From Acidimicrobiales bacterium (GTDB lineage: Bacteria > Actinomycetota > Acidimicrobiia > Acidimicrobiales > VFJN01), in NCBI GenBank assembly GCA_035316325.1, contig DATHJB010000043.1, positions 1 through 64,000 of the forward strand: a stretch of 64,000 nucleotides of DNA, given 5' to 3'. Position 1 is the stretch's first letter, and the number at the start of each line of letters is the position of its first letter. The notes below the pieces were generated by a model. The model made no database searches, was not told where the DNA came from, and worked only from the letters and a program-made list of their open reading frames with translations. Of the stretch, positions 1 through 7,695 are shown piece after piece. Made by a program: the position numbers and the translations under genes.

Positions 1-1050
1 CTCGGTTTGGCGACCTGGCAGCGGCGCTGGCTGGGCGCCCAGGCGCCCCGGCTGCTGGCCGGCCTGGCCTACGTGGCGCTGGGGGTGATCCCGGCGACGT
101 TCCTGGTGGGCCAGATCGGCCTGGTGGGGGAGCGCACGATCCCGTACCTGATGGGCGTCGCCGTGCTGGCGCTGGGCATCGGGGTGGTCGCCTGGCTGGC
201 GGACCGGCGGCGGCGCGGCATCGGGGCGCTCGTGGGTGTCGGGTTCACCGTCGGGATGGTGACCGTGGACGTGCTGCTGGGCGCGCCGCTGCAGCTCAAC
301 ACGGCGTTCGGCTACTCGGTGGCCGTGGCCGGGCGGTTCACCGGCCTGGGCAACCTGGCGTTCGCCCTGTTCGGCTCGGCCACGATCATGCTGGCCGTGC
401 TGATCGTCGACCGCGCCGGCCGGCCCGGGCTGCGCGTCGCCTACGCCCTGCTGGTGGCGGCGATCGTGCTGGAGGGGCTGCCGATGCTGGGCGCCGACGT
501 GGGCGGCGTCACGTCGATGGTGCCGGCCTTCGGGGTGACCGCGCTGCTGCTGGCCGACCGCCGGGTGACCAGCCGCGACCTGTGCATCCTGGTGGCGGTG
601 ACCGCCGGCGTGCTGCTGGGGTTCGCCTTCGTCGACGCGGCCCGCCCGTCGCAGTCGCAGACCCACCTGGCGCGCCTGGCGCAGCACCTGGTGGCGGGCC
701 GGTGGTCGGCGTTCGCCGACACGCTGACCCGGCGCTGGCAGGCCAGCTTCGGCGGCGCCGAGCTGGCGGCGTGGGGGGCGGTGCTGGGGGTGATCGTGGT
801 GACGGCGTTGTACGTGGTGCTGGTGGCGCTGGGGCGCGCCGGACCGGAGGCACCCCGCCGCACCGGGCCGTGGGTGGCCGGCGCCGGTGGGCTGGTGGTG
901 CTGGCGGTGGTGGGCCTGGTGGCCAACGACTCCTCGATCGCGGTGCCGGCGACGATGCTGCTCGTGGTGGTGCCGGTCGTGGTGCTCCAGGTCCTCCGGG
1001 CGACGCCCGGTGGCATCCGGTGGACAGGATCGGCGGAGGGAGCGAGATGA
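1..1050 (+). CDS. Polytopic membrane protein, 5'-truncated by window edge
   Basis: The frame is already open at base 1, so the true start lies upstream; the TTG at 7 is not a convincing start. The roughly 350 visible residues are mostly membrane helices. The protein is a tandem paralogue of the membrane half of the next gene: the same motifs come in the same order (LNTAFGYS vs LSAAFGYS, GADVGGV vs GSDVGGI, FVDAARP vs FVDLARP, ANDSS vs VNDSG). By analogy the missing N-terminus may hold an alkaline-phosphatase-like ectodomain. The stop overlaps the next ATG (ATGA, 1047-1050), so the two are probably cotranscribed. Biochemical function unknown. Confidence 0.7.
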   Translation, partial: LGLATWQRRWLGAQAPRLLAGLAYVALGVIPATFLVGQIGLVGERTIPYLMGVAVLALGIGVVAWLADRRRRGIGALVGVGFTVGMVTVDVLLGAPLQLNTAFGYSVAVAGRFTGLGNLAFALFGSATIMLAVLIVDRAGRPGLRVAYALLVAAIVLEGLPMLGADVGGVTSMVPAFGVTALLLADRRVTSRDLCILVAVTAGVLLGFAFVDAARPSQSQTHLARLAQHLVAGRWSAFADTLTRRWQASFGGAELAAWGAVLGVIVVTALYVVLVALGRAGPEAPRRTGPWVAGAGGLVVLAVVGLVANDSSIAVPATMLLVVVPVVVLQVLRATPGGIRWTGSAEGAR

Positions 1051-3350
1051 CCTCGAAGAGATGGCGCGGTGCGGCAGGAGCGTTGCTGGTCGGCGTCGTG
1101 CTGCTGGGGCTGGCGCCGGCGGCGGGGGCGCAGGAGGCGCCGGGCACCGAGGGCACCCGGGGCAGTGACGACGAGCCGCCCCAGCCCGAGAAGCTCCTCC
1201 TGCTGTCGCTCCCCGGGGTGACCTGGCGCGACCTCGACGAGCACGACCTGCCGGCGCTCGAAGGGCTGCTGGCCGACTCGTCGCTGGCCGACCTCGCCCC
1301 CCGTGGCGTGAACCCCCGGGCGTTGCCGGGCGCCGCCTACCTCACGATCTCGGCCGGCACCCGCGGGATCTCGGAGCCCTCGGTCGACGGCCAGCAGCTG
1401 GCGACCGGCGAGGAGTCGGGCGGCTCGACCGCCGGGGAGATCTTCCACCGCCGCACCGGCACCCGCCCCGACGGCGAGTACGTGGCGCTGGCGTGGCCGG
1501 CGCTGGTGAAGGCCAACGACCGGGAGCCCTACGACGCCGTGCTGGGGGCGCTGGGCGACTCCCTGCAGGAGGCGGGGCTCGGGGCGGTCGCGATCGGCAA
1601 CGCCGACGGCACCGACACGATCGGTCCCTCCTACGAGCGCCAGGTCGGCCTGGCGGTGGTGACGAGCGACGGTGTGATCCCGGCCGGCAGCCTCGGCACC
1701 GGGCTGCTGGTCGACGATCCCTCTAGCCCCTTCGGCCGGCGGCTCGACATCGACGCCGTGGCCGCGGCGTTCCGCAGCGCCTGGGCGGCACCGGCCGGCC
1801 AGAACGGTGGGCTGGTGGTGGTCGAGGCCTCCGACCTGGCCCGCACTCTTCGCTACCGCGACCGGGTCGACAAGGCCCGCTTCGACGACCTGTGGGCCGA
1901 CGCCCTGGCCGACACCGACCGGCTGGTCGCCCGGCTGCTGGAGGAGGTCGACCTCGACCGCGATGCGGTGCTGACCGCGGCCCCCTACAACCTGTCCAAC
2001 GACCGCGACCTCACGATCGCCGGCCTGCACCTGCCGGGCCGGGCGCCCGGCTACCTGCGGTCGGCGTCGACCCAGCGGTCGGGCTTCCTCACCCTGGTCG
2101 ACCTCGCCCCGACCGTGCTGCAGCGCCTCGACGTGGGCCGGCCGGTCGACATGGAGGGCCGCCCCGCCGAGCTGGTCGGCTCCGGCGACACCTACGAGCA
2201 GAAGGTCGACCGGCTGGTGACGCTCAACGCGGCATCGCGCTTCCGGGAGCAGACCCTGTTCCCGACCACGCTGGTGGTGGTGTTGCTGCTGGCGATCACG
2301 TGCGGCGCCGCGGCGGTGCTGGTGTCGCGGCGCAGCACGGGTCGGGCCCGCCGGGTGGTGTGGTGGCTGGCGCTGGTCGACCTGGCGCTGCTGCCGTTCT
2401 CGTACCTGGCCCGGGCGTTCCCGCTGGAGGAGTGGGGCAGCGGGTTCTACTGGGCGTTCATCGTGACCGGCGCCGTGCTGGTGGCGACGGCGGCGACCGT
2501 CGTCGCGACCCGGTTGGGCCGGCCCCGGCTGGCGCTGGTGGCGATGCTGCTGCTGGTGATGGGGGTGCTGCTGGGCGACGTGATGACCGGGTCGCGCCTG
2601 AGCCTCAGCGCTGCGTTCGGCTACTCGCCGACCGGCAACTCGCGGCTCTACGGCATCAGCAACTACTCGTTCGGGCAGGTGGCGGCGGCGGCGTGCCTGC
2701 TGGCGGCGTTCGTGGCCGCGCTCCCGCCGGAGCGGCGCACCCGCTGGCAGTCCCTGGCGCTGCTGGGGGCGGTGCTGGTGGTGATCGGCCTCCCGATCTG
2801 GGGGTCCGACGTGGGTGGCATCATCGCCTTCACGCCCACGATCCTGGTGTTCGCGGGGCTGCTGTGGCGGCGGGGCGTGAACGTCAGGAACCTGGTGATC
2901 GCCAGCCTGGCCACCGTCGCCGCGGTGACCGTGTTCGGCTTCGTCGACCTGGCCCGGCCGGCCGACGAGCGGGCGCACCTGGGCCGCCTGTTCGAGCGGA
3001 TCGGCAACGAGGGACTGGAGCCGCTGCTGTCGATCGTCGAGCGCAAGCTGCTGGCCAACCTGCGGGTGTCGACCACGTCGTTCTGGATCGCGGCGATCCC
3101 GGTGGCGGTGGCGTTCCTGGTGTTCCTCGTCCGGTACTCGGGGCGGCCGCTGGAGGCGGTGCGGGCCCGGATCCCGACGCTGCACGTCGGTCTGGTGGCA
3201 GCGGCGGTGGCGGCGGTGCTGGGCAGCCTGGTGAACGACTCGGGCGCGATCGTGGGAGGCGTGACGCTGATGGTCATGACGGCCTCGCTGGTGTGCCTGG
3301 TGCTGGAGCCGGGCCAACCCCTGGTGGTGGACGATGGCGACGCCGACTGA
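1047..3350 (+). CDS. Exported alkaline-phosphatase-like domain fused to a polytopic membrane domain
   Basis: 767 residues. A signal peptide (about 1-29, ending APAAGAQ) is followed by an extracytoplasmic alpha/beta region (about 50-395) with the layout of the alkaline phosphatase superfamily. The opening strand reads LLLLSLPGVTW where catalytic members have an Asp-Gly metal site, so hydrolytic activity is uncertain. From about residue 415 there are about eleven membrane helices. I chose ATG 1047, which overlaps the previous stop; upstream in-frame codons would only overlap that gene. Similar PG-type proteins occur in actinobacterial envelope loci (family recollection). Substrate unknown; an envelope or lipid-linked role is inference. 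Confidence 0.7.
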   Translation: MTSKRWRGAAGALLVGVVLLGLAPAAGAQEAPGTEGTRGSDDEPPQPEKLLLLSLPGVTWRDLDEHDLPALEGLLADSSLADLAPRGVNPRALPGAAYLTISAGTRGISEPSVDGQQLATGEESGGSTAGEIFHRRTGTRPDGEYVALAWPALVKANDREPYDAVLGALGDSLQEAGLGAVAIGNADGTDTIGPSYERQVGLAVVTSDGVIPAGSLGTGLLVDDPSSPFGRRLDIDAVAAAFRSAWAAPAGQNGGLVVVEASDLARTLRYRDRVDKARFDDLWADALADTDRLVARLLEEVDLDRDAVLTAAPYNLSNDRDLTIAGLHLPGRAPGYLRSASTQRSGFLTLVDLAPTVLQRLDVGRPVDMEGRPAELVGSGDTYEQKVDRLVTLNAASRFREQTLFPTTLVVVLLLAITCGAAAVLVSRRSTGRARRVVWWLALVDLALLPFSYLARAFPLEEWGSGFYWAFIVTGAVLVATAATVVATRLGRPRLALVAMLLLVMGVLLGDVMTGSRLSLSAAFGYSPTGNSRLYGISNYSFGQVAAAACLLAAFVAALPPERRTRWQSLALLGAVLVVIGLPIWGSDVGGIIAFTPTILVFAGLLWRRGVNVRNLVIASLATVAAVTVFGFVDLARPADERAHLGRLFERIGNEGLEPLLSIVERKLLANLRVSTTSFWIAAIPVAVAFLVFLVRYSGRPLEAVRARIPTLHVGLVAAAVAAVLGSLVNDSGAIVGGVTLMVMTASLVCLVLEPGQPLVVDDGDAD

Positions 3351-3798
3351 CGTCACCGAGGTCCCGCGCACCGCCCGCTGGTTCGTGGCGGTGCTGTTCG
3401 CCCTGCTGCTGGTGCCGGGCGTGGTCGGCTTCGACACGTGGCCGCTCACGGGCTGGCGGCTGTTCTCGGCGCTGCGGGACGAGAGCCAGAACCGCTGGGT
3501 GGTGCAGGCGGTCGACGGCTCGGGCGAGGCGCGGATCGTCAGCCTGGAGGAGCTGCCGCTGGGCTACCGCCATGCCGAGTGGCCGATGGCCGACCTCCCC
3601 GGCTCGTCGGAGGCGCACCGGCGGTCCGTGTGCCGGGCGCTGGCCGACGCGGTCGTGAAGGTCCGCCCCGACACGGTCGAGGTGCAGATCGCCGAGGACG
3701 CCCAGAGGTTGGTCGAGCGGGACGGCGAGTGGGTCCTGACCCACGACCCGGAGGTGGAGGCGACCTGCACGCCCCGGCGAGGGGAGCAGGCGTCGTGA
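3334..3798 (+). CDS. Small membrane-anchored protein, partner of HTTM-like protein
   Basis: 154 residues with one N-terminal membrane segment (about 16-37) followed by an extracytoplasmic domain rich in Trp and charged residues (motif WPLTGWRLFSALRD just after the helix). It overlaps the preceding gene by 17 nt and the following gene by 4 nt, so it sits in one transcription unit with both. Short single-helix proteins with a WR-F motif often accompany HTTM-domain proteins; that association is family recollection. No catalytic motif is visible. Confidence 0.6.
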   Translation: MATPTDVTEVPRTARWFVAVLFALLLVPGVVGFDTWPLTGWRLFSALRDESQNRWVVQAVDGSGEARIVSLEELPLGYRHAEWPMADLPGSSEAHRRSVCRALADAVVKVRPDTVEVQIAEDAQRLVERDGEWVLTHDPEVEATCTPRRGEQAS

Positions 3799-4727
3799 CC
3801 CGCTTCCGCCGCTGGCTCGACGACACCCTGTGGGGCCCCGAGACGGCCGCCCGGCTGGTGGTCGTGCACGTCGGGCTGTCGCTGCTGATCGGGGCGCGGG
3901 TCGCCCTGGGGTCGTACCGGCAGCTGGCCGACACGCCGCGGGCGCTGGTCGACCCGGTGCCGCTGCTGTTCTGGGTCGAGCGGATGCCGCCGGTGTGGGT
4001 GTTCGTCGCCCTCCAGGTGGTGGGGACCGTGGCCGCCCTCGCGGCCGCCTGGCGCCGCAGCCCCCGGGTGACGTTCGCCGTCGCCTGGGTCTGCTACCTG
4101 GTGCTGGCCGGGCTGCGGGGGAGCCGGGGCAAGGTGCTGCACAACGACCTGCTGCTGCTGTGGGCGTCGGCGCCGTTCCTGCTCGCCCCGGTCGGGGGTG
4201 CGGCCGCCCGGCTGAAGGATGCGTGGCGGTCGCGGGAGCCCCGGTCGGCGTGGGGCTGGCCGATCCGGGTGGCGACGGTGATCATCGTCCTCGTCTACTT
4301 CCTCGCCGGCTACCACAAGCTGCGGCGCTCCGGGCCCGAGTGGGTGCTGGGCGACAACATGCGCTACGTGATGCTGTGGGGGCCGAGCATCGGGTCGCCG
4401 GCGTGGGGCGACCTGGCCCGCTGGGTGGGGGAGCACGTGTGGGCGGCCCGGGTGTCGGCGGGGTTCATCCTCGGCATCGAGCTGACGTTCCCCGTGGTGC
4501 TGGTGGTGCGCCGTGTCCAGGTGCTCTACGCCCTGGCGGCGGCGGTGCTGCACGTCGGCACGTGGTTCCTGCTGGGCCTCGACTACTGGGCCTGGGCGAT
4601 CACCGTGCCGCTGGTGCTGGTCGACTGGCCGGCCGTCGCTCAGCGCTTCTCGACGAACCGGGTGAACAGCTCGGCGAAGGTGCGACGTTCGTCGGCCGAC
4701 CAGCCCTCCATGCCCTCCGCCATGTGA
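3795..4727 (+). CDS. HTTM-like polytopic membrane protein
   Basis: 310 residues from GTG 3795, which overlaps the previous stop (GTGA). About seven hydrophobic helices; around residue 170 a GYHKLRRSG stretch followed by WVLGDNMRYVM resembles HTTM (vitamin-K-carboxylase-like transmembrane) proteins. The family's usual enzymatic residues cannot be confirmed, so function is open. The last 29 codons (4640-4727) lie antisense to the 3' end of the MarR gene, and this C-terminal tail is hydrophilic and of low complexity (Ser/Arg rich), suggesting the gene lost an earlier stop. Confidence 0.6.
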   Translation: MTRFRRWLDDTLWGPETAARLVVVHVGLSLLIGARVALGSYRQLADTPRALVDPVPLLFWVERMPPVWVFVALQVVGTVAALAAAWRRSPRVTFAVAWVCYLVLAGLRGSRGKVLHNDLLLLWASAPFLLAPVGGAAARLKDAWRSREPRSAWGWPIRVATVIIVLVYFLAGYHKLRRSGPEWVLGDNMRYVMLWGPSIGSPAWGDLARWVGEHVWAARVSAGFILGIELTFPVVLVVRRVQVLYALAAAVLHVGTWFLLGLDYWAWAITVPLVLVDWPAVAQRFSTNRVNSSAKVRRSSADQPSMPSAM

Positions 4728-5116
4728 GCGCGGCGGACGTCCTGCTCCACCTCGAACACCCGCTGACCGAGCTCGGTGAGCGTGAGGTGGATGCGGCGGC
4801 CGTCCTCCTGGGAGGCCTCCCGCCGCACGAGCCCGGTGGCGACCGCGCTCGCGACGAGCCGGCTGGCGCGTGAGGCGTCGAGCCCGAGGCGTTCGGCGAC
4901 GAGCCCGACGGTGACGTCCGCGCCGTCCGACGTCGGTTCCTCGACGGCGTCGACCACCGCCGCGGCGCCGGAGTCGAGCTCGATCCCGAGGCGCTCCTCG
5001 ACCGCCCGCAGCATCGGCGGCCAGAGCGCCCGGCGGGTCTGCGACCGCCGCACCCCGACCATGGCCCGTTCCACCGCGGCGACGGTCGGGTCGTCGGGGG
5101 AGAGGGGCTTGCTCAT
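4640..5116 (-). CDS. MarR-family transcriptional regulator
   Basis: 158 residues with a winged helix-turn-helix in the middle (VAERLGLDASRASRLVASAV, then a wing with REASQEDGRRIHLTLTELG), the classic MarR layout. The start is taken at ATG 5116 because a TACGGT -10-like hexamer lies nine bases upstream on the minus strand (5126-5131), consistent with a leaderless mRNA; the alternative TTG at 5158 would add 14 residues without a ribosome site. Divergent from the hemerythrin gene, with a palindrome between them, so it probably controls that gene and itself. Ligand unknown. Confidence 0.85.
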   Translation of the reverse strand: MSKPLSPDDPTVAAVERAMVGVRRSQTRRALWPPMLRAVEERLGIELDSGAAAVVDAVEEPTSDGADVTVGLVAERLGLDASRASRLVASAVATGLVRREASQEDGRRIHLTLTELGQRVFEVEQDVRRAHMAEGMEGWSADERRTFAELFTRFVEKR

Positions 5117-5144
5117 CGGTGGGACACCGTACCCAACCAGGGAG

Positions 5145-5198
5145 TGTGCGATTCGCAATCAATTGCGATAGGCATATGGATGCGAAACGCACAGGAGG
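5145..5198. promoter_or_regulatory. Divergent operator between MarR and hemerythrin genes
   Basis: A 16-bp inverted repeat TCGCAAT-CA-ATTGCGA occupies 5153-5168. It is nested within a wider repeat, TGTGCG (5145-5150) and CGCACA (5188-5193), which overlaps an AGGAGG ribosome site (5193-5198) eight bases before the hemerythrin ATG. Size and symmetry fit a MarR dimer site; binding itself is inferred. Confidence 0.6.
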
Positions 5199-5206
5199 TA
5201 CTTCGC

Positions 5207-5824
5207 ATGACGACGCTCCCCACCCTCGATCCCGACGGCCGGCCCACGCCGGTGACCCTGTTCCTGGCCATCCACCATGCTCTGCGGCGCGATGCCCACC
5301 GGTTCCCGGTCGCGCTGCGGGCGGCGACCGACCTCCCCCGGGTCGCGCGGCACTGGGACCAGTACCGGGAGATCCTCGTCTTCCACCACGACCAGGAGGA
5401 CGCCCTGCTGTTCCCCCAGGTGCTCGCCGAGGCGCCCGAGCTGGCCGGGGTCGTCGAGCAGCTCGCCGCCGACCACCACTCGCTCGACGACCTCCTGGTC
5501 CGGGTCGACGCGGCCTGCGCCGCCCTCCCGGCGGGGGCCGCTGCCTGCGCCGACCTCGTCGCCCACCTGGCCACCGTCCTCGGCCGGCACCTCGACCTGG
5601 AGGAGGAGCACCTCGTCCCGGTGATGGAGCGCGGCACGCTCGCCGACGGCCCCGCGCCGGGCGGCGGGCCGCAGAACCCGGCGTTCACCCTGCCCTGGCT
5701 CGCCGACGACCTCGCTCCCGACGTCGTCACCGCGCTCCTGGCCGCCATGCCGGCCGACTGGCGGTCGTCGTTCCCGGAGTGGCAGTCGGCCTACCGCACC
5801 GGCCCCGTTCCCTCCGCCGTCTGA
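5207..5824 (+). CDS. Hemerythrin HHE domain protein
   Basis: 205 residues. Four-helix HHE cation-binding pattern: His pair near 23-24, HHDQED near 60-65, DHH near 90 and HLDLEEEHLVP near 135, the expected carboxylate/histidine ligands of a di-iron site. Start ATG 5207 is fixed by AGGAGG at 5193-5198. Such cytosolic proteins bind O2 or react with NO or peroxide, but the substrate cannot be told from sequence. The divergent MarR gene and intervening palindrome suggest stress-responsive control. Confidence 0.85.
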   Translation: MTTLPTLDPDGRPTPVTLFLAIHHALRRDAHRFPVALRAATDLPRVARHWDQYREILVFHHDQEDALLFPQVLAEAPELAGVVEQLAADHHSLDDLLVRVDAACAALPAGAAACADLVAHLATVLGRHLDLEEEHLVPVMERGTLADGPAPGGGPQNPAFTLPWLADDLAPDVVTALLAAMPADWRSSFPEWQSAYRTGPVPSAV

Positions 5825-5854
5825 CCACCCGCGGCGCAGTACCGTCGGCGGGCT

Positions 5855-6697
5855 ATGGCTGTCGTGGTTGCGTTCGTCGCAGGGGTCCTGGGTGCGGTGG
5901 TGGGGTGGAAGGCGCTCGAGCCGGCGTTCGGCGCCGAGGTGTTCACCCGGGAGAACTTCCGGCAGCGGACGTTGCCCACCGCCGTCGGGGTCGTCGCGGC
6001 GCTCGTGGTGGTGGCCGGGGCGGCGGTCGTGGCGGTCGCCGACGCGGCCGGGTGGGACCTCGACCCGGCGATCCCCGCGGGACTGGCGGCCGCCGTTCCC
6101 GTGGCGGTCGGCTTCGCCCTGCTCGGCCTGCTCGACGACCTGGGCGGCGTCGGCCAGAGCGGCGGCTTCCGGGGCCACCTCACCGAGCTCGCTCGTGGTC
6201 GCCTGACGACCGGCGGCGCCAAGCTGTTCGGCGGCGCCGCCCTGGGTGTCGTCGCCGCGGCGCCGTTCGCCGACGGCAGCGTGTGGCGCCTGCTGGCCGA
6301 CGGGGCCCTCGTCGCCCTGGCCGCCAACCTCGCCAACCTCTTCGACCGCCGGCCGGGCCGCGTCGTGAAGGTCAGCCTCCTGGCGGGCCTGGTGCTCGTG
6401 GTGACCGTGGGCCTCGAACCGGAGCTGACCGGCGTGGCCCTCGCGCTCGGTGCTGCCGCCGGCCTCCTCGTCCCCGACCTCCGGGAGCGCCTCATGCTGG
6501 GCGACGCCGGCGCCAACGTCCTCGGCGCCGTCCTCGGCCTCGGCGTGGTGCTGACCTGCGCTCCCTGGGTCCGCACGGTGGTCCTGGTCGGCGTCCTGTG
6601 CCTGAACCTGGTGAGCGAGGTCGTCTCGTTCAGCAAGGTGATCGACGCCGTTCCGCCGCTGCGGGCGCTCGACCGGTTGGGCCGCCAGTCACCCTAG
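5855..6697 (+). CDS. MraY/WecA-superfamily membrane glycosyltransferase-like protein, RPGR subfamily
   Basis: 280 residues, mostly membrane helices. Three cytoplasmic motifs of polyprenyl-phosphate sugar-1-phosphate transferases appear in order: LLDDLGG (about 92), NLANLFDRRPGR (about 152) and LGDAGAN (about 213). The middle motif has RPGR where classical MraY/WecA have DGxDG, and a GHLTELARGRLTTGGAK loop lies between the first two; this is a distinct subfamily, and its donor and acceptor are unknown. ATG 5855 follows a TACCGT hexamer (5840-5845). Two steps upstream lie membrane-protein genes of envelope type. Confidence 0.7.
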   Translation: MAVVVAFVAGVLGAVVGWKALEPAFGAEVFTRENFRQRTLPTAVGVVAALVVVAGAAVVAVADAAGWDLDPAIPAGLAAAVPVAVGFALLGLLDDLGGVGQSGGFRGHLTELARGRLTTGGAKLFGGAALGVVAAAPFADGSVWRLLADGALVALAANLANLFDRRPGRVVKVSLLAGLVLVVTVGLEPELTGVALALGAAAGLLVPDLRERLMLGDAGANVLGAVLGLGVVLTCAPWVRTVVLVGVLCLNLVSEVVSFSKVIDAVPPLRALDRLGRQSP

Positions 6698-6762
6698 GTG
6701 CGGTCGGGGTCACGGATGGTGCTACGGTCCGCGGCTGGCGCGGCACGATCCAGGAGAGATAG

Positions 6763-7023
6763 ATGAACAAGGTTCGAGCGAGTCTGGCGGCCGTCGGCGT
6801 GTCCCTCGCGGTGCTCGCACTGCCTGCGGCTGCTGGTGCGCAGGTCCCCGAGATGCCTTCGTTGCCGGAGCTCCCCGAGATGCCGGCCAGCGACATGGGT
6901 GGGGTCGGTGCCAAGGTTGCGGACGTCGGCATGACCGCCGGCCAGACCGTGGGCGAGCTCGCCGCCACGACCGTTGCCGAGCTCCTCGGCAGCACGGCCG
7001 CCTCGGTGATGGGCGGGATGTAG
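6763..7023 (+). CDS. Small secreted protein 1 of 3
   Basis: 86 residues: signal peptide (about 1-26, ending AAAGAQ), a Pro/Met/Glu-rich stretch (PEMPSLPELPEMP), then a small-residue amphipathic tail with VAELLGSTAASVMGG. RBS AGGAG at 6752-6756 and a TACGGT hexamer at 6723-6728 give a conventional leadered gene. No known domain. First of three consecutive genes for short exported peptides on the same strand. Confidence 0.65.
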   Translation: MNKVRASLAAVGVSLAVLALPAAAGAQVPEMPSLPELPEMPASDMGGVGAKVADVGMTAGQTVGELAATTVAELLGSTAASVMGGM

Positions 7024-7101
7024 TCCCCGACGGCGCGCCGGCCGACGTTGTGTCGGCGCGCCGTCGACTGTTCGCACAAGGCGGGCCGGAAGAGGAACGA
7101 A

Positions 7102-7371
7102 GTGGAAGAGAGCAAGGACACGGGCGACGGGCGTGAGGCGTCGTCGTCGCCGGTCGCACGATCGAGAGGGATCACCAGGCCCCGCTCGGCCATCGTCGCC
7201 GCGCTGGCGATCGCCGGCGGCGTCGTGGCCGGTGGGGCCACCGCCGCCAACGCGGCACCGGTGGAGACCGCGCCGCCGGCCGCGGTGGTGAAGCACTTCG
7301 AGCTGCGGCAGATGCAGTCGCCCCTCGGGCTGGTGATCGGGACCGCCGAGCAGCTCCTGGGCATCAGCTGA
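7102..7371 (+). CDS. Small secreted protein 2 of 3
   Basis: 89 residues from GTG 7102, preceded by AGAGGA at 7091-7096; the upstream codons from 7048 lack a ribosome site. A charged cytoplasmic lead of about 28 residues precedes a signal-type helix ending TAANAAP, then a 35-residue mature part ending IGTAEQLLGIS. It shares the LLG-plus-small-residue ending with its upstream neighbour. Its stop overlaps the next ATG by one base, implying translational coupling. Function unknown. Confidence 0.6.
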   Translation: MEESKDTGDGREASSSPVARSRGITRPRSAIVAALAIAGGVVAGGATAANAAPVETAPPAAVVKHFELRQMQSPLGLVIGTAEQLLGIS

Positions 7372-7628
7372 TGCGCGCCGCCCGACTGATCGTGGGAGCA
7401 GCCGTCGGCGTGCTCGCGCTGACGGCGAGCGCCGGTGCCGCGTCGGCGGCCGAGCCGCCGGCCGACGCGCTCACGCCGAGGAGCCTGGTGACCGACCTGG
7501 TCGGCACGGTGGCGCAGCCGGTCGACAAGATCGGCGACGCCGTCGTCAGCGCCGGTGGCACCACCATGACCCAGGAGCAGGTCACGCAGGCGATCCTCGA
7601 CTGGTACCAGACCCAGCCCCAGCTCTAA
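7371..7628 (+). CDS. Small secreted protein 3 of 3
   Basis: 85 residues with a clear signal peptide (1-27, ending GAASAAE), a Pro/Ala-rich start to the mature protein, a region with TDLVGTVAQPVDKIGD and an aromatic tail ILDWYQTQPQL. ATG 7371 shares its first base with the previous stop. No domain is recognised. A strong palindrome follows four bases after the stop. Confidence 0.65.
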   Translation: MRAARLIVGAAVGVLALTASAGAASAAEPPADALTPRSLVTDLVGTVAQPVDKIGDAVVSAGGTTMTQEQVTQAILDWYQTQPQL

Positions 7629-7631
7629 ACC

Positions 7632-7681
7632 CGTTCTGTCTTCGCTCAGCCGGCTATGCCGGGCTGAGCGAAGACAGAACG
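7632..7681. repeat. Palindromic element, family 1, copy 1 (intergenic)
   Basis: Perfect 20-bp arms (CGTTCTGTCTTCGCTCAGCC at 7632-7651 and its complement at 7662-7681) around a short centre that itself contains GGC-TAT-GCC. It follows the stop at 7628 and abuts the TAGTCT -10-like hexamer of the next gene, so it could act as a terminator. The near-identical copy inside rhaB (59073-59120) shows it is an interspersed element and not simply a local terminator. There is no T-tract. Confidence 0.85.
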
Positions 7682-7695
7682 TAGTCTCGGGGGCT

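Noticed and set aside
441-3449. Very long open frame on the minus strand across the first two membrane-protein genes
   Set aside because: Its translation is dominated by Arg, Gln, His and Gly, with no domain, as expected for the antisense of high-GC coding DNA; the plus-strand proteins have signal, helices and paralogy.
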